DNA of 64,000 nucleotides from Cymodocea nodosa (GCA_036874045.1 JAZBRI010000011.1:10221501-10285500); one strand, 5' to 3'. Shown: positions 33,154 through 45,867, counted from the first letter of the stretch. The notes: generated by a model not told the origin, from the sequence alone. Translations and numbers: made by a program.

Positions 33154-34749
33154 AATGCTTAAACTCCCCATAAAAATAAATAAATAAATATTATTGATGA
33201 TGTTGTTCACCTCATAGATATTATATACTTATCATAAATATCTAAAGTAATATCTAAACTGCTGCTTAAGATACTATGCATTTATTATAAAATCATAGTA
33301 GTATCTTATTGATTTTAAGTAGTTTATCAATTTTAATGGTTTTTACGATTTTAAGTGAAAGTGTAAATGAAAAACATTAAATACTTCTGACATTCTAAAA
33401 TTTTGATTAAATGTTTTCTTTGAATCAAGGAAAATGCATATGATCATGCATAAATTTGACTTAATTGATTAAACTTGTAGAATAAGTTATATGTAACTCA
33501 TCTTAAACTGTTAATCAAAAGTATAAGCTTATTGAAACTGATTCATATTCTCAGTACAATCATAGAAGTAAAAATTGTATGAGATTTGTGTTTTATTGCA
33601 TCTGTATTAATGGAATACATATATGCTGTGCTTAAAATGAAAAGTGCTTACAAAGTGAAAATCTTTAAGAGTTTATTAATCAATTTGGTCACGAGCCTTT
33701 TGTACTTGAGCAGATAGGTATGTAAGGATTGTTGTCCGGAAAAAGGATTCTTTAAATCTGGCAACCTAAGGTCCTGATCAGATCTGGGATTGTTGACTGA
33801 AAGCTCATTATACGAGTACCTTAGAAAACTCTTGTATGATTCAAGCTTTTCAAACTAACTTTTAAAGAAAATTATCAATATTCACTATTTAAAAAATAAA
33901 TAAAAAATGTTTCATTAATTACAAATATCTTTGAATCGCATATAGTTTCTACCAATATAACTACTGATTTATTGAATCAACATTAGTACTTTTGAAAACG
34001 TTTATTTGAGATACATTCTTTTATTCTCCTTGAATTAATCACATTGAGTTCAAAGTTGTGTTTTGATTCATATACAGTAGGAATTGATTCTAGAAATCAT
34101 TTTTGATGATGTCAGAATAACGGAAGTCTTTGAAAAGAAAATTTAAAAGTATAGTTATACTTAACATCTATTGTCACTACAAGTATATTTTGTATTTTGG
34201 TTGAATATATTTGAAGTATATTTGTAGGGGGAGGATTAACAATGTCGAAAACAGATTAATATATTTTAGAATACAAATCTTAGTTAATCTGAATTAATGT
34301 CCTCTTAAAATCTTGATGAAATAATTTAAAAAGACAAATAAACTATTCTAGATTCAAAGGACAAAATGTTCAAATAGTTTACAATGTTCTCAAGATAATG
34401 TTAAGTTTAGCATGTGTGTTGTTTTCGAAACGTTTTAGTTGGAAGCATCTGAAACTTGTTTAAGTGTACTAACTAGACGTTATATTAGATAAGGCAACGT
34501 GTAAAACTACCTCTAGACAGCGTTTTACTTGTTAGGTTAGTTAACTCAACGAGTTATACTTGAATATTTCGGGTACCTTGATTGAATAAGCTTTATTCAA
34601 TATTTATTTAATTTCTAAACCCGACTTCTCTTCACGTTGAGTTATACGCCTAAAAAACCCTATTTAAACACTTATTACACGGGCACTTAGGTTTTTGTAA
34701 ACTTTGTCAAGAAAATCTTTCCCGCTTATTGCTGTTACAACATGCGACG
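33154..34749 (+). other. A2 region between RNase H and accessory ORF, with the block shared with G2
   Basis: About 1.6 kb without a credible ORF. The part at 33270-34240 aligns with 19560-20600 of the gypsy element G2. It ends with TATTTGTAGGGGGAGGATT (about 34219-34237). From 34240 to 34749 comes a leader-like region with GAGTTA and CGTTAGGTTAGTTAACTCAACG motifs (about 34520-34550) and a more GC-rich stretch just before the accessory start. A3 has the same region in reverse. Confidence 0.8.
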
Positions 34750-37014
34750 ATGGTCTCCAAGTTCTACAAAGGTCGTGGTAGAGGAAAAGGCAAAAGCAGA
34801 GGAGATGCACAAGGAAAAGAAATAGAGAATGATGAAGTTCCACGTACTTGGTTCAAGAAAATATTTCGAGTGGACAAAAGGTTAGCAAAAATTTATAGTG
34901 AATATTTCTTTCCTGAAGGTATACTAAATGAAGTTAGATAAGAACTTCAACATACTGATGCAAGTATTACATACATGGGTATTCGAAGTAAATATGATAG
35001 AGAATACTGAATGAAATGTGCTGAGATTGCATTTTTGGAACAGTATGCAAAATATTTGGAAAAAGGTGTAGGTTCATCAAATAGAACTCCTCAAACTCCT
35101 ATAAATGGTACAAGACTACATGCATTTGAGGAAGAGCATGAATCAGCTATCCCTACTCCTTTATATTCAAAACAAGTAGAATCAGATATTGTTGTAGACA
35201 AAACAAAAGTTGATAGTCTTCGAAAGGCCGTTGCAATAGAAAGTGCCTTAGAAGAATTAAAGCAAAACACTTTTATGGAGCAATTTGAAAAGAAAACAGC
35301 AATACTTGAAGAGGAGAAACAGAAATGTTATAGTAGAAGGAAAGTCAAAAAAATTATGTCTAAGGAAACAAAGTCTATTGAAAAAGGAAAATCAGATGAA
35401 AATTTATTTCCAAAGGACAATGTATGTCTTGACATTGTATCGTATTATGCATCTGATAAACTCATCAACTCTGAACACACTGAAACTGATGAAGATAATG
35501 AGACTTTATTTTACCTTGCTAGAAAGCTTGAGAAGAAATACAAGTCAAATATGAGCTCAAGTTTTTCTATTAGTACAAGTCCTGATGATGCAGAAATTGA
35601 CAAATCAAAGCATCAGGCACCTAACATTGAACAAGTTATTGCAGATATAATTGACAATGTTGAGGTAGTAACTAGTTCACAGGCTGAATTGTCTAGAGTA
35701 GTAGATATTGAAAATGTTAAGACTCCAGAAGAGCTAAAAGTTAACTAGCCTTCTTCAGGATCTATAGAAGTAGAGTTTGAGAATTCACAACATGAATCAA
35801 TGGAAATATCTGTTGAATAAAATGAACAATTATAGATAGATACACCAACTGTAGAATTTGTGGAAAAATTGAACTCTAAACATTCTATAGAGACTGAACC
35901 GATGAATGTTTAGCATATTGACAATGTTCCAAACTCTGTTGAAGCTGAAGAATCAAGCTTACCTGAGCAGCTTCAAGATAATATTTTAGAAGAGGAACAA
36001 CATGACATTCATTTTGAAGAAGAGGTTCCTGAAGATGAATTAAACTCTGAATCACACCTTCAGGTATCACCTTGTTTGTGTACAATATTAAAAATTCAAG
36101 GTAATACAATTCATTTTCAATCTAAAGAAGCATTGCAGAAATACAATAATCTGATTACCTGTCAAATTCTGCATGCTCATCCAATAAAGTTCAGAAATTT
36201 GATGGAAATGAGAGATCTATTTGACTTTCAAGGCCTCATTAAATTTTTGCCAGTAGGAACAAAATGGAAGCAATACAGAGAGCTTATTGTAACTTTTTAT
36301 AGTAATCTGGTCAAGAATGGACATTTTCTGAAAACTCAAATAAATGAACAGGAGTTTATTTTGTCTCCTGAATTAATTTTTGAAGTTTTGGGATTAAAGA
36401 AAGGTGTTGTCGTTACGAACAAATTTGACATGATTAGACAACTGGAATGGAACATTTAGTCTTTATCAAAAATTCCAAATGTATATTTTAAAATGAGATT
36501 AATGGAAAATCTAAATGCAGAGGCAAGGTTTATTACAAATATATTGCATGCAAATTTATTTCAGAGAGTTGGACACAATTTGGAAGTCAGCAAGAGTTGT
36601 TTATATGCAACTTATGACCTGCTGAATAGAATTCAAATAAATTGGTTTGATGTTTTTATGTCTCAACAACAGCATATGAGTTCAAAGTTATTTTATGGTG
36701 ATGCTGTATGTAGAATCCTTGCAAGCCAATTGAATTTATCCGACTGGCCCTCTAAAACTAAAGGCATGAGAGCATTTAGTGTCAAAGATTTGCAAAAATT
36801 TCAGGCCATGCATAAACCTCAACGACAACAACAACAACTTGATTATACAGACCATATACAACAACAACAACAAAGTTATTCAGTTCAAGCAGAATAACAA
36901 ACCCAGCTACCTCCTGACTTAAATGCAGTGCTTAACGACATCAGAAATAATATTAGGCATCTAGGAGATAAAATATGTAATGCTATAAGTGATATACTTA
37001 GGAGGAGTCGTTAA
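34750..37014 (+). pseudogene. A2 accessory ORF remnant (SIRE extra ORF)
   Basis: The start is the ATG reading MVSKFYKGRGRGKGKSRG, a basic G/R/K-rich N-terminus, conserved in A3. Next come a helical region (MKCAEIAFLEQYAKYLEKG), a long acidic, serine/threonine-rich part (codons 150-440), and a globular C-terminal domain: RDLFDFQGLIKFLPVGT, TFYSNLVKNG, LSPELIFEVLGLKKG, NAEARFITNILHANLFQ, RIQINWFDVFMSQ, LFYGDAVCRILASQL. A glutamine-rich tail follows. The C-terminal blocks match the G1/G2 accessory ORF. SIRE ORFs here are often called env-like, but I see no signal peptide or membrane helix. About five breaks. Confidence 0.82.
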
Positions 37015-37512
37015 TTGTTTTTGTTTGTTTCTAAATACAAAATCTAATGTTTGTATTACTTGTTTGATTCATTGAACAATACATTTTTCTGTAAATGTGT
37101 TCAATTATTATTCTTGTTTACAGAAAGAGTTGTTATAATTCTCTTATATATATATATATATATTCTCTATAATTATCTTTTTGATTAATGACAAAAAGGG
37201 GGAGAAATATTATAAAAAGATGATTATGATCTTAATTGCATATATATATTATAAAAGGAGATGCTATTTAAATGGTTATTGTAATATGACAGATGATAAT
37301 TAGAAAACTGATACTTATATAATTATTGACATCTAAGAGTTTTAGCTCTGACAGGTAAAATTTACACAAACAATAGAAATAAGCTTAAGTGAACTTAAGT
37401 CAACAAACAAGTTTGTTCAATTAAAAGTTAACCCAATGAAGGTGCTTTGTTGAGTTAAACATATTTCATAATTGATTTAATATGGTTTTGTCATCATCAA
37501 AAAGGGGGAGAT
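37015..37512 (+). other. A2 3' tail with two purine tracts
   Basis: Non-coding. The first tract AAAAAGGGGGAG is at about 37194-37205 and the second, AAAAAGGGGGAGAT, is next to the 3' LTR (about 37499-37512). A TA-repeat run lies near 37143-37162. Motif GAACTTAAGTCAACAAAC is at about 37390-37407. Confidence 0.78.
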
Positions 37513-38063
37513 TGTTGAGTATTTTTGTTTTGATGATGTGTGCTGAATGAAAATAATCATATTTGCTCAATTACTATTGCTTGTGAAAAGAAATTAAAAT
37601 CATCAATTAATACAGAAAAAGCTTACTGATATAAATACTTGTCTGTATTGGATTGAAGTTAATAACTAGTCATTTCGTTGCATTAATTTCTCATTTAGCT
37701 AAACGTTAAGTTAACGCGTGTTTTTATTGAAAAGCATGATATGTTTTAATGTTATATCTTCTGTATCATGAACAGTGTACGTTTAGACAACTCATTAAGT
37801 TAGAGTTTTGTTTGTATAGAGGTCACGTGAGAACTCGTTAAGTTAGAGGCTTAAAGGTTAAAATAGGTCACGTGATAACTCGTTAAGTTAGTGAGTAAAA
37901 GAAGAGACAAACTCGTTAAGTTAGTGTTATACACATGGTGAAATTATAAGTTACGAATGTTATATTGTATCACGTGAGGTGCACATGTTTAACTCGTTAA
38001 GTTAACATAACTAAATGCGTTGAGTTGCTATATTGAATACTAAGGCAACGCATTAGGTTAGCG
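37513..38063 (+). repeat. A2 3' LTR, truncated at the inverted junction
   Basis: It starts TGTTGAGTATTTTTG and carries the CTCGTTAAGTTAG/CACGTG array (about 37790-38040). It stops at TTAGCGT; the sequence then runs GATCATGG and continues as a reversed LTR. About 1 kb of the LTR is missing. Confidence 0.88.
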
Positions 38064-38071
38064 TGATCATG

Positions 38072-38589
38072 GAGCAACTCAACGCGTTTAGTTATGTTAA
38101 CTTAACGAGTTAAACATGTGCACCTCACATGATACAATACAACATTCGTAACTTATAATTTCACCATGTGTATAACACTAACTTAACGAGTTCCTCTCTT
38201 CTTTTACTCACTAACTTAACGAGTTATCACGCGACCTATTTTAACCTTTAAGCCTCTAACTTAACGAGTTCTCACATGACCTCTATACAAACAAAACTCT
38301 AACTTAACGAGTTGTCTAAACGTGCACTGTTCATGATACAGAAGATATAACATTAAAACATATCATGCTTTTCAATAAAAACACACGTTAACTTAACGTT
38401 TAGCTAAATGAGAAATTAATGCAACGAAACGACTAGTTATTAACTTCAATCCAATACAAACAAGTATTTATATTAGTAAGCTTTTTCTGTATTAGTTGAT
38501 GATTTTAATTTCTTTTCACAAGCAATAGTAATTGAGCAAATATGATTATTTTCATTCAGCACACATCATCAAAACAAAAATACTCAACA
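38072..38589 (-). repeat. A3 3' LTR, truncated
   Basis: The reverse of the family A LTR start: its TGTTGAGTA is at 38589-38581, running left through the array of TAACTTAACGAGTT motifs and CACGTG-like boxes to the inverted junction at 38072. About two thirds of the LTR is missing. Confidence 0.88.
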
Positions 38590-39089
38590 ATCTCCCCCTT
38601 TTTGATGATGACAAAACCATATTAAATCAATTATGAAATATGTATAACTCAACAAAGCACCTTCGTTAGGTTAACTTTTAATTCAACAAACTTGTTTGTT
38701 GACTTAAGTTCACTTAAGCTTATTTCTATTGTTTGTGTAAATTTTACCTCTCAGAACTAAAACTCTCAAATGTCAATAATTATATAAGTATCAGTTTTCT
38801 AATTATTATCTGTTAGATTACAATAACCATTTAAATAGCATCTCCTTTTATACTATATATATGCAATTAAGATCATAATCATCTTTTTATAATATTTCTC
38901 CCCCTTTTTGTCATTAATCAAAAAGATAATTACAAAGAATATATATACATATATAAGAGATATAATTACAACAACTCTTTCTGTAAACAAGAATAATAAT
39001 TGAAGACATTTACAGAAAAATGTATTGTTCAATGAATCAAACAAGTAATACAAACATTACATTTTGTATTCAGAAACAAACAAAAACAG
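38590..39089 (-). other. A3 3' tail with two purine tracts
   Basis: The reverse of the A2 tail. A tract reading ATCTCCCCCTTTTT on the + strand is at 38590-38603, beside the LTR, and CTCCCCCTTTTTGTC is at about 38898-38912. The rest is AT-rich with no coding content. Confidence 0.75.
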
Positions 39090-41357
39090 TTAGCGACCCC
39101 TCCTAAGTATATCACTTATAGCATTACATATTTTATCTCCTAGATGCCTAATATCATTTCTGATGTCGTTAAGCACTACATCTAAGTCAAGAGGTAGTTG
39201 GGTTTGCTGTTCTGCTTGAACTGAATAACTTTGTTGTTGTTGTTGTATATGGTCTGTATCAGGTTGTTGTTGTTGTTGTCGTTGAGGTTTATGCATGGCC
39301 TGGAATTTTTGCAAATCTTTGACACTAGATGCTCTCATGCCTTTAGTTTCAGAGGGCCAGTCGGATAAATTCAATTGGCTTGCAATGAGTCTACATACAG
39401 CATCACCATAAAATAACTTTGAACTCATATGCTGTAGTTGAGAAGTGAAAACATCAAACCAATTTATTTGAATTCTATTCAGCAAGCTATAAGTTGCATA
39501 TAAACAACTTCTGCTGACTTCCATATTGAGTCCAACTCTCTGAAATAAATTTGCATGCAATATATTTGCAATAAGCCTTGCCTCTGCATTCAGATTTTCC
39601 ATTAATCTCATTTCAGAATATACATCAGGAATTTTTGATAAAGACTGAATGTTTCATTCCAGTTGTCTTATCATGTCAAATCTGTTGGTAACAACAACAC
39701 CTTCATTCTTTAATCCTAAAACTTCAAAAATTAACTTAGGAGACAATATAAACTCCTGTTCATTTATTTGAGTTTTCAGAAAATTTCCATTCTTGACTAG
39801 ATTGCTATAAAAAGCTGCAATAAGCTCTGTTTATTGCTTCCATTTTGTTCCTATTGGCAAGAATTTAATGAGGCCTTCAAACTCAAACAGATCTCTTATG
39901 TCTATCAAATTTCTGAATTTTATTGGACGAGCATGTAGAATCTGACATGTAATCAGATTATTGTATTTTTGCAATGCTTCTTCAGATCTAAAATGAATTG
40001 TATTACCTTGAATGTTTAACATTGTACACAAAGAAGGTGATACCTGAAGCTGTGATTCAGAGTTTAATTCATCTTCAGGAACCTATTCTTCAAAATGAAT
40101 GTCATGTTGTTCCTCTTCCAAAATATTATCTTGAAGCTGCTTAGGTAAGCTTGATTCTTCAGCTTCAACAATGTTAGGAACATTGTCAATATGCTCAACA
40201 TTCATCTGTTCAGTCTCTATAGAATGTTCAGAGTACAATTTCTCTACAAATTCTACAGCCGATGTATCTGTCTGTAATTATTCATTTTGTTCAACAGATA
40301 TTTCCATTGATTCATGCTGTGAATTCTCAGACTCTGCTTCTATAGATTCCATAGAAGGCTGGTTAACTTTTAGCTCTTCTGGAGTCTTAACAATTTCAAT
40401 ATCTGCTACTCCAGACAATTCAGCCTTTGAACTAGTTACTACCTCAACATTGTCAATTATATCTGCAATAACTTGTTCAATGTCAGGTGCCTGATGCTCT
40501 GATTTGTCAATTTCTACATCATCAGGACTTGTACTAATAGAAAAACTTGAGCTTATATTTGACTTGGATTTCTTCTCAAGCTTTCTAGCAAGGTAAAATA
40601 AAGTCTCATTATCTTCATCAGTTTCAGTGTGTTCAGAATTGATGAGTTTATCAGATGCACAAAAAGGTACAATGTCTAGACATACATTGTCCTTTGAAAA
40701 TAAATTTTCATCTGATTTTCCTATTTCAATAGACTTTGTTTCCTTAGACATAATTTTTCTGACTTTCCTTCTTCTATAACATTTTTGTTTCTCCTTTTCA
40801 AGTATTACTGTTTTCTTTTCAAATTGCTCCATGAAAGTTTTCTGCTCTAATTCTTCTAAGGCACTTTCTATTGCAACGGCCTTTCAAAGACTATCAACTT
40901 TTGTTTTGTCTACAACAATATCTGATTCTACTTGTTTTGAATATAAAGGAGTAGGGATAGCTGATTCATGCTCTTCCTCAAATGCATGTAGTCTTGTACC
41001 ATTTATAGGAGTTTGAGGAGTTCTATTTGATGAACCTACACCTTTTTCCAAATATTTTGCATACTGTTCCAAAAATGCAATCTCAGCACATTTCATTCTG
41101 TATTCTCTTTCATATTTACTTCGAATACCCATGTATGTAATACTTGCATCAGTATGTTGAAGTTCTTGTCTAACTTCATCTAATATATCCTGAGAAAAGA
41201 AGTAATCTCTATAAAGTTCTTCTAACCTTTTGTCCACTCAAAATATTTTCTTGAACCAAGTACGTGGAACTTCATCATTCTCTATTTCTTTTCCTTTTGC
41301 ATCTCTTCTGCTTTTGCCTTTTCCTCTGCCACGACCTTTGTAGAACTTGGAGACCAT
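39090..41357 (-). pseudogene. A3 accessory ORF remnant (SIRE extra ORF)
   Basis: Same layout as in A2: basic N-terminus, helical part with VDKRLEELYRDYFFSQDILD, acidic middle (TEDEDNETLFYLARKLEKK-type reading, SSSFSISTSPDDVEI), and the C-terminal domain with RDLFEFEGLIKFLPIG, NAEARLIANILHANLFQ, RIQINWFDVFTSQLQ and LFYGDAVCRLIASQLNLSDW, then a glutamine-rich stretch and DIRHLGDKICNAISDILRR. The end is the longest open part (173 codons at 39090-39611). Function is unknown; it is likely expressed separately from gag-pol. About five breaks. Confidence 0.84.
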
Positions 41358-42954
41358 CGTCGCAGGTTGTAACAACAACAAGCGGGAAAAATTTTCTTGA
41401 CAAAGTTTACAAATAACCTAAGTCCCCGCGTTATAAGTGTTTAAATAGGGTTTTTAGGAGTATAACTCAACGTGAAGATAAGTCGGGTTTAGAAATTAAA
41501 TAAATATTGAATAAAGTTTATTCAATCAAGATACCCGAAATATTCAAGTATAACTCGTTGAGTTAACTAACCTAACGAGTAAAACGCTGTCTAGACGTAG
41601 TTTTACACGTTACCTTATCTAACATAACGTCTAGTTAGTACACTTAAACAAGTTTAGGATGCTTCCAACTAAAACGTTCTGAAAACAACACACATGCTAA
41701 AACTTAACATTATCTTGAGAACATAGTAAACTATTTGAACATTTTGTCCTTTGAATCTAAAATAGTTTATTTGTCTTTTTAAATTATTTCATCAAGATTT
41801 TATGAGGACATTAATTCAGATTAACTAAGATTTGTATTTTAAATTATATTAATTTGTTTTTGACATTGTTAATGCTCCCCCTACAAATATACTTCAAATA
41901 TATTCAATTAAAATACAAAATATACTTGTAGTGACAATAGATGTTAAGTATAACTATACTTTTACATTTTCTTTTCAAAGACTTTCGTTATCCTGACATC
42001 ATCAAAAATGATTTCCAGAATCAATTCCTACTGTATATGAATCAAAACACAACTTTGAACTCAATTAAATTAATTCAAGGAGAATAAAAGAATGTATCTC
42101 AAATAAATGTTTTCAAAAGTACTAATGTTGATTCAATAAATTAGTAGTCATATTGGTATAAACTATATGCGATTCAAAGATATCTGTAATTAATGAAACA
42201 ACTTTTTCTTTTCAAAACAATAAATATTGATAATTTTCTTTAAAAGTTAGTTTGAAAAGCTTGAATCATACAAGAGCTTTCTAATGTACCCATGTAATGA
42301 GCTTTCAGTCAACAATCCCAGATTTGATCAGGACCTTAGGTTGCCAGATTTAAAGAATCCTTTTTCAAGACAACAATCCTTACATACCTATCTGCTCAAG
42401 TACAAAAGGCTCGTGATCAAACTGATCAATAAACTCTCAAAGATTTTCACTTTGTAAGCACTTTCATTTTAAGCACAGTATATATGTATTCCATTAATAC
42501 AGATGCAATAAAACACAAATCTCATACAATTTTTACTTCTATGATTGTACTGAGAATATGAATCAGTTTCAATAAGCTTATACTTTTGATTAATAGTTTA
42601 AGACAAGTTACATATAACTTATTCTACAAGTTTAATCAATTAAGTCAAATTTATGCATGATCATATGCATTTTCCTTGATTCAAAGAAAACATTTAATCA
42701 AAATTTCAGAATGTCAGAAGTATTTAATGTTTTTCATTTACACTTCCACTTAAAATCGTAAAAACCATTAAAATTGATAAACTATTTAAAATCAATAAGA
42801 TACTACTATGATTTTACAATAAATACATAGTATCTTAAGCAGCAGTTTAGATATTACTTTAGATATTTATAATAAGTATATAATATTTATGAGGTGAACA
42901 ACATCATCAATAATATTTATCTTTTTATGTGGAGTTTAAGCATTTTACACATCA
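41358..42954 (-). other. A3 region between RNase H and accessory ORF, with the shared block
   Basis: Non-coding. On the minus strand 42890-41875 is the block shared with G2 (19560-20600), including the reverse of GAGCAGATAGGTATGTAAGG at about 42380-42400. The part at 41875-41358 is the leader of the accessory ORF with a GAGTTA/TAACTC motif pair near 41550-41580. Confidence 0.8.
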
Positions 42955-44335
42955 CATAGCCTACAAATACCTAAATTTAATCTAATGTTGCAGAATGTAT
43001 TTTCATCTAGAGGTTTTATAAATATATCAGCTAATTGATTTTTACTAGACACAAATTCTAATTTAATTTTTCCTTTAATTACGTTCTCTTAGAAAATGAT
43101 GTCTAACCTCTATATGCTTTGCTCTTGAATGTAATACAAGATTTTTGGAAAGATTTATTGCAGAACTACTGTCACAATAAATCTTAGTTGTATCATAAGA
43201 TAATCCAAAATCTTCTAAAGTTTGCCTTATCCACAGAATCTGAGTGCAACACAATGCAACAGCAACATATTCAGCTTCTATAGTAGAAAGTGCTACACAG
43301 TTTTGCTTTTTACTAAACCATGACACCAAATTATTTCCCAATAATTGACATGTGCCACTTGTACTCTTTCTATCAGATTTAGATCCTACATAATCAGCAT
43401 CAGTATATCCTATAAGATCTATTGAACTATCCTTAGAATAATACAGTCTGAAATTTTTAGTTCCTTGTATATATCTAAATATTCTTTTAACTACAATTAA
43501 GTGTGATTCTTTAGGATTAGATTGAAATCTAGCACAAACACACACAGCAAACATAATATCATGTCTACTAGCAGTCAAATAAAGTAAAGAACCAATCATA
43601 CTTCTGTATTTTCTTTGATCTATAGATTTTCCTATGTCATCAATATCTAACTTTAAAGTAGTACTCATAGGAGTTCTTCGAATCCTTGTATCATTAAAAT
43701 TAAATTTCTTAAGCTTTTCATTTGCATATTTTTCCTGATTTAAAAATATACCTTTATCCATTTGCTTAATTTGAAGTCCTAGAAAATATGAAAGTTCTCC
43801 TATCATACTCATTTCAAACTGATTAGTCATCTCTTCAGAGAATATTTCTATCAACTTATTAGAGTTTGCTACAAAGATTATATCATCCACGTATATTTGA
43901 ACAACAATCTGATCTTTACCATCTCTCTTAATAAATAGAGTATGATCCACTTTTCCCATGATATAGCCTTTTTCTATTAAAAAAGTAGACAATCTTTCAT
44001 ACCATGATCTAGGTGCTTGCTTCAAACCATATAAGGCTTTCTTCAATTTATACACAAAGTCAGGATTTTTAATATCTTCAAATCCAGGTGGTTGTTTTAC
44101 ATAGACTTCTTCATTAATTAAACCATTTAGAAATGCACTCTTTACATCCATTTGATATAATTTAAAATCCATATAACAAGCATAGACCAATAATATTCTA
44201 ATACTTTCTAACCTAGCCACAGGAGCAAATGTTTCATCATAATCTAATCCTTCTTCCTATGTATACCCTTGTGCAACTAATCTAGCTTTATTCCTTATAA
44301 TTTGACCAGTTTCGTTAATTTTGTTTCTAAAGATC
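42955..44335 (-). pseudogene. A3 reverse transcriptase and RNase H remnant
   Basis: The copia RT shows FKLYQMDVKSAFLNGLINEE, VYVKQPPGFEDIKNPD, ALYGLKQAPRSWYERLS, the catalytic IYVDDIIFVANSN, MSMIGELSYFLGLQI and the thumb. RNase H follows: YTDADYVGSKSDRKSTSGTC, LSTIEAEYVAVALCC, YCDSSSAINLS, HHFLRE. 381 codons are open at 43075-44220. It converts element RNA to DNA in the particle. SIRE-type by sequence. Few breaks. Confidence 0.93.
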
Positions 44336-45867
44336 CACTATGTACCTATTATGGACTGATTTTCTAGTGGAGAGACTAATTCCCATACATCATTTCTGAT
44401 GAATTGATTTAATTCTTCTTGCATTGCCACTATCCAATTTTCATTAGATAATGCTTCTTGTATATTCCTTGGTTCCACCATAGAAACAAACATACACATA
44501 CTATTTAAATTTACTGAAGCTCTAGTTTTAACTCCCTCATTAATATTACCAATGACTTGAGTAATGGGATGTGATGAAGAATAACGCCAATTTCTCTGAT
44601 TTTCCTCAATATTCTCATCAACATCTGAAAGTCCATCACTTTCATCATTAGATTGATCATTTAAGTTCATATTTTTGATTTTCTTAGATAAATCATCAAT
44701 CTCTCTATTGATCTCTAACTCATTTGGAAAATTAATCAAGTCATCATTATCAGCTTTAGATTGAGATTCTCTAAGAGAATTTTCATTGAAGCTTACATGG
44801 AGGGTTTCTTCAATAGTCCTAGAAGTCTTGTTATATACTCTATAGGCTTTACTTCTAGTAGAGTAACCTACAAAAATTTCTTCATCCGATTTGGCTTGAA
44901 ATTTATCCCTTTTATCCTTAGTATTAAGAATAAAACACTTGCAGCCAAATGGTTTCATATAGGAAATTTTTGGAACCTTATTAAACATAATTTCAAAAGG
45001 AGTTTTATTAAAATGAGGTCTTAAATGACTTCTATTAATAACATAACAAGCTGTATTTACTACTTCAGCCCAAAGATTTTGAGGTAACTTATGTTCATTC
45101 AACATAGTTCTGGCCATTTCTTGAAGTGATCTATTCTTTCTCTCAACAACACCATTTTGACACGGTGCTCTTGGAAAAGAAAATCTATGATCAATGCCAT
45201 GCTCATTACAATAGTTATCCATTTGATCATTATCAAATTCAGTTCCATGATCACTTCTAAGTTTTTGAATAGAGACACTTTGCTCATTTTGAACAAAATT
45301 GCAAAACATTTTAAATTTTTCAAAAACTTCAGTCTTAGATGCTAGAAAATATACCCAAGTGTATTTAGAGAAGTCATCTACTAAAACAAATACATACCGT
45401 TTACCACCAAGACTCATGATTCTTGTTGGTCCAAATAGATCCATATGTATAAGTTCTAAGACTCTCTTGCTTGAAATATCAGTTTTGGATTTAAAAGAGT
45501 TTTTTTGAAGTTTACCTAACTCACATGCATCACACATAAAATTCTTTGAGTATTTAATCTTTGGTAAACCTCTCACTAAATGTTTTCTAGATAGTTTATG
45601 TAACAGTCTCATATTTATATGCCCAATCCTTTTATGCCATAGATATGCATCACTAGTTTCAGCTAGCAAACACGAATTTAAATCAACTACACCAGAAGGT
45701 AAAGATAAAATACATACAGAACCTTTTCTTTTAGCAATAAACTTAATTTCATCTGTATTTTTATCAATTATTTTGCATACATTATCTTCAAACACTACAT
45801 AATATCCATTTTCAGTTAGTTTTATGACACTTAGCAAATTAAATCCTAGGTTTTCTACATAGTACAT
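44336..45867 (-). pseudogene. A3 integrase and N-terminal RT region
   Basis: 509 codons stay open at 44338-45867. The pre-integrase zinc-binding part has LWHKRIGHINMRLLHKLSRK and CDACELGKLQKNSF. The rve core has LIHMDLFGPTRIMSLGGKRY, DDFSKYTWVYFL, LRSDHGTEFDNDQMDNYCNE and FSFPRAPCQNGVVERKNRSL, in which the three acidic catalytic residues are visible. The copia C-terminus (KPFGCKCFILNTKDK, FVGYSTRSKAYRVYN) and an acidic linker lead to the RT start ([18 protein letters not shown]). The best-kept coding stretch in the window. Confidence 0.95.

Larger units (their letters stand above)
30506..38063 (+). mobile_element. A2: internally deleted SIRE-like element of family A
   Basis: In order: 5' LTR (30506-32256), primer site (32259-32270), leader (to about 32407), RNase H only (32408-33153), the block shared with G2, accessory ORF (34750-37014), non-coding tail with two purine tracts, and a truncated 3' LTR (37513-38063). 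Gag, protease, integrase and most of RT are absent, so this copy could only have moved with help. Its 3' LTR stops after about 550 bp where the inverted A3 begins. Coding parts have roughly ten breaks. Confidence 0.9.
32408..43690. repeat. Inverted repeat with arms of about 5.6 kb, two family A elements tail to tail
   Basis: The left arm (about 32408-38030) reads RNase H, shared block, accessory ORF, purine tracts, LTR start. The right arm (about 38072-43690) is the same series reversed. They are separated by about 42 bp (38031-38071) that has no counterpart in the right arm's truncated LTR. The arms are close in sequence (about 95% by eye in the LTR and ORF parts). Neither element has its far LTR half at the junction. 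This fits recombination or a break repair between two inverted copies at different sites. An assembly join cannot be excluded. Confidence 0.85.

Noticed and set aside
37140-37165. TA microsatellite as a regulatory element
   Set aside because: A simple run that varies in length between copies. Nothing beyond low complexity is supported.
34750-41357. Calling the SIRE and Athila extra ORFs envelope genes
   Set aside because: The readable parts are basic, acidic or globular, with no signal peptide, membrane helix or cleavage-site pattern. 'Accessory ORF' is all the sequence supports.
32408-43690. Large inverted repeat as a DNA transposon, foldback element or Helitron
   Set aside because: Each arm contains ordinary retrotransposon parts in order (RNase H, accessory ORF, purine tract, LTR), and the LTR ends account for the boundaries.
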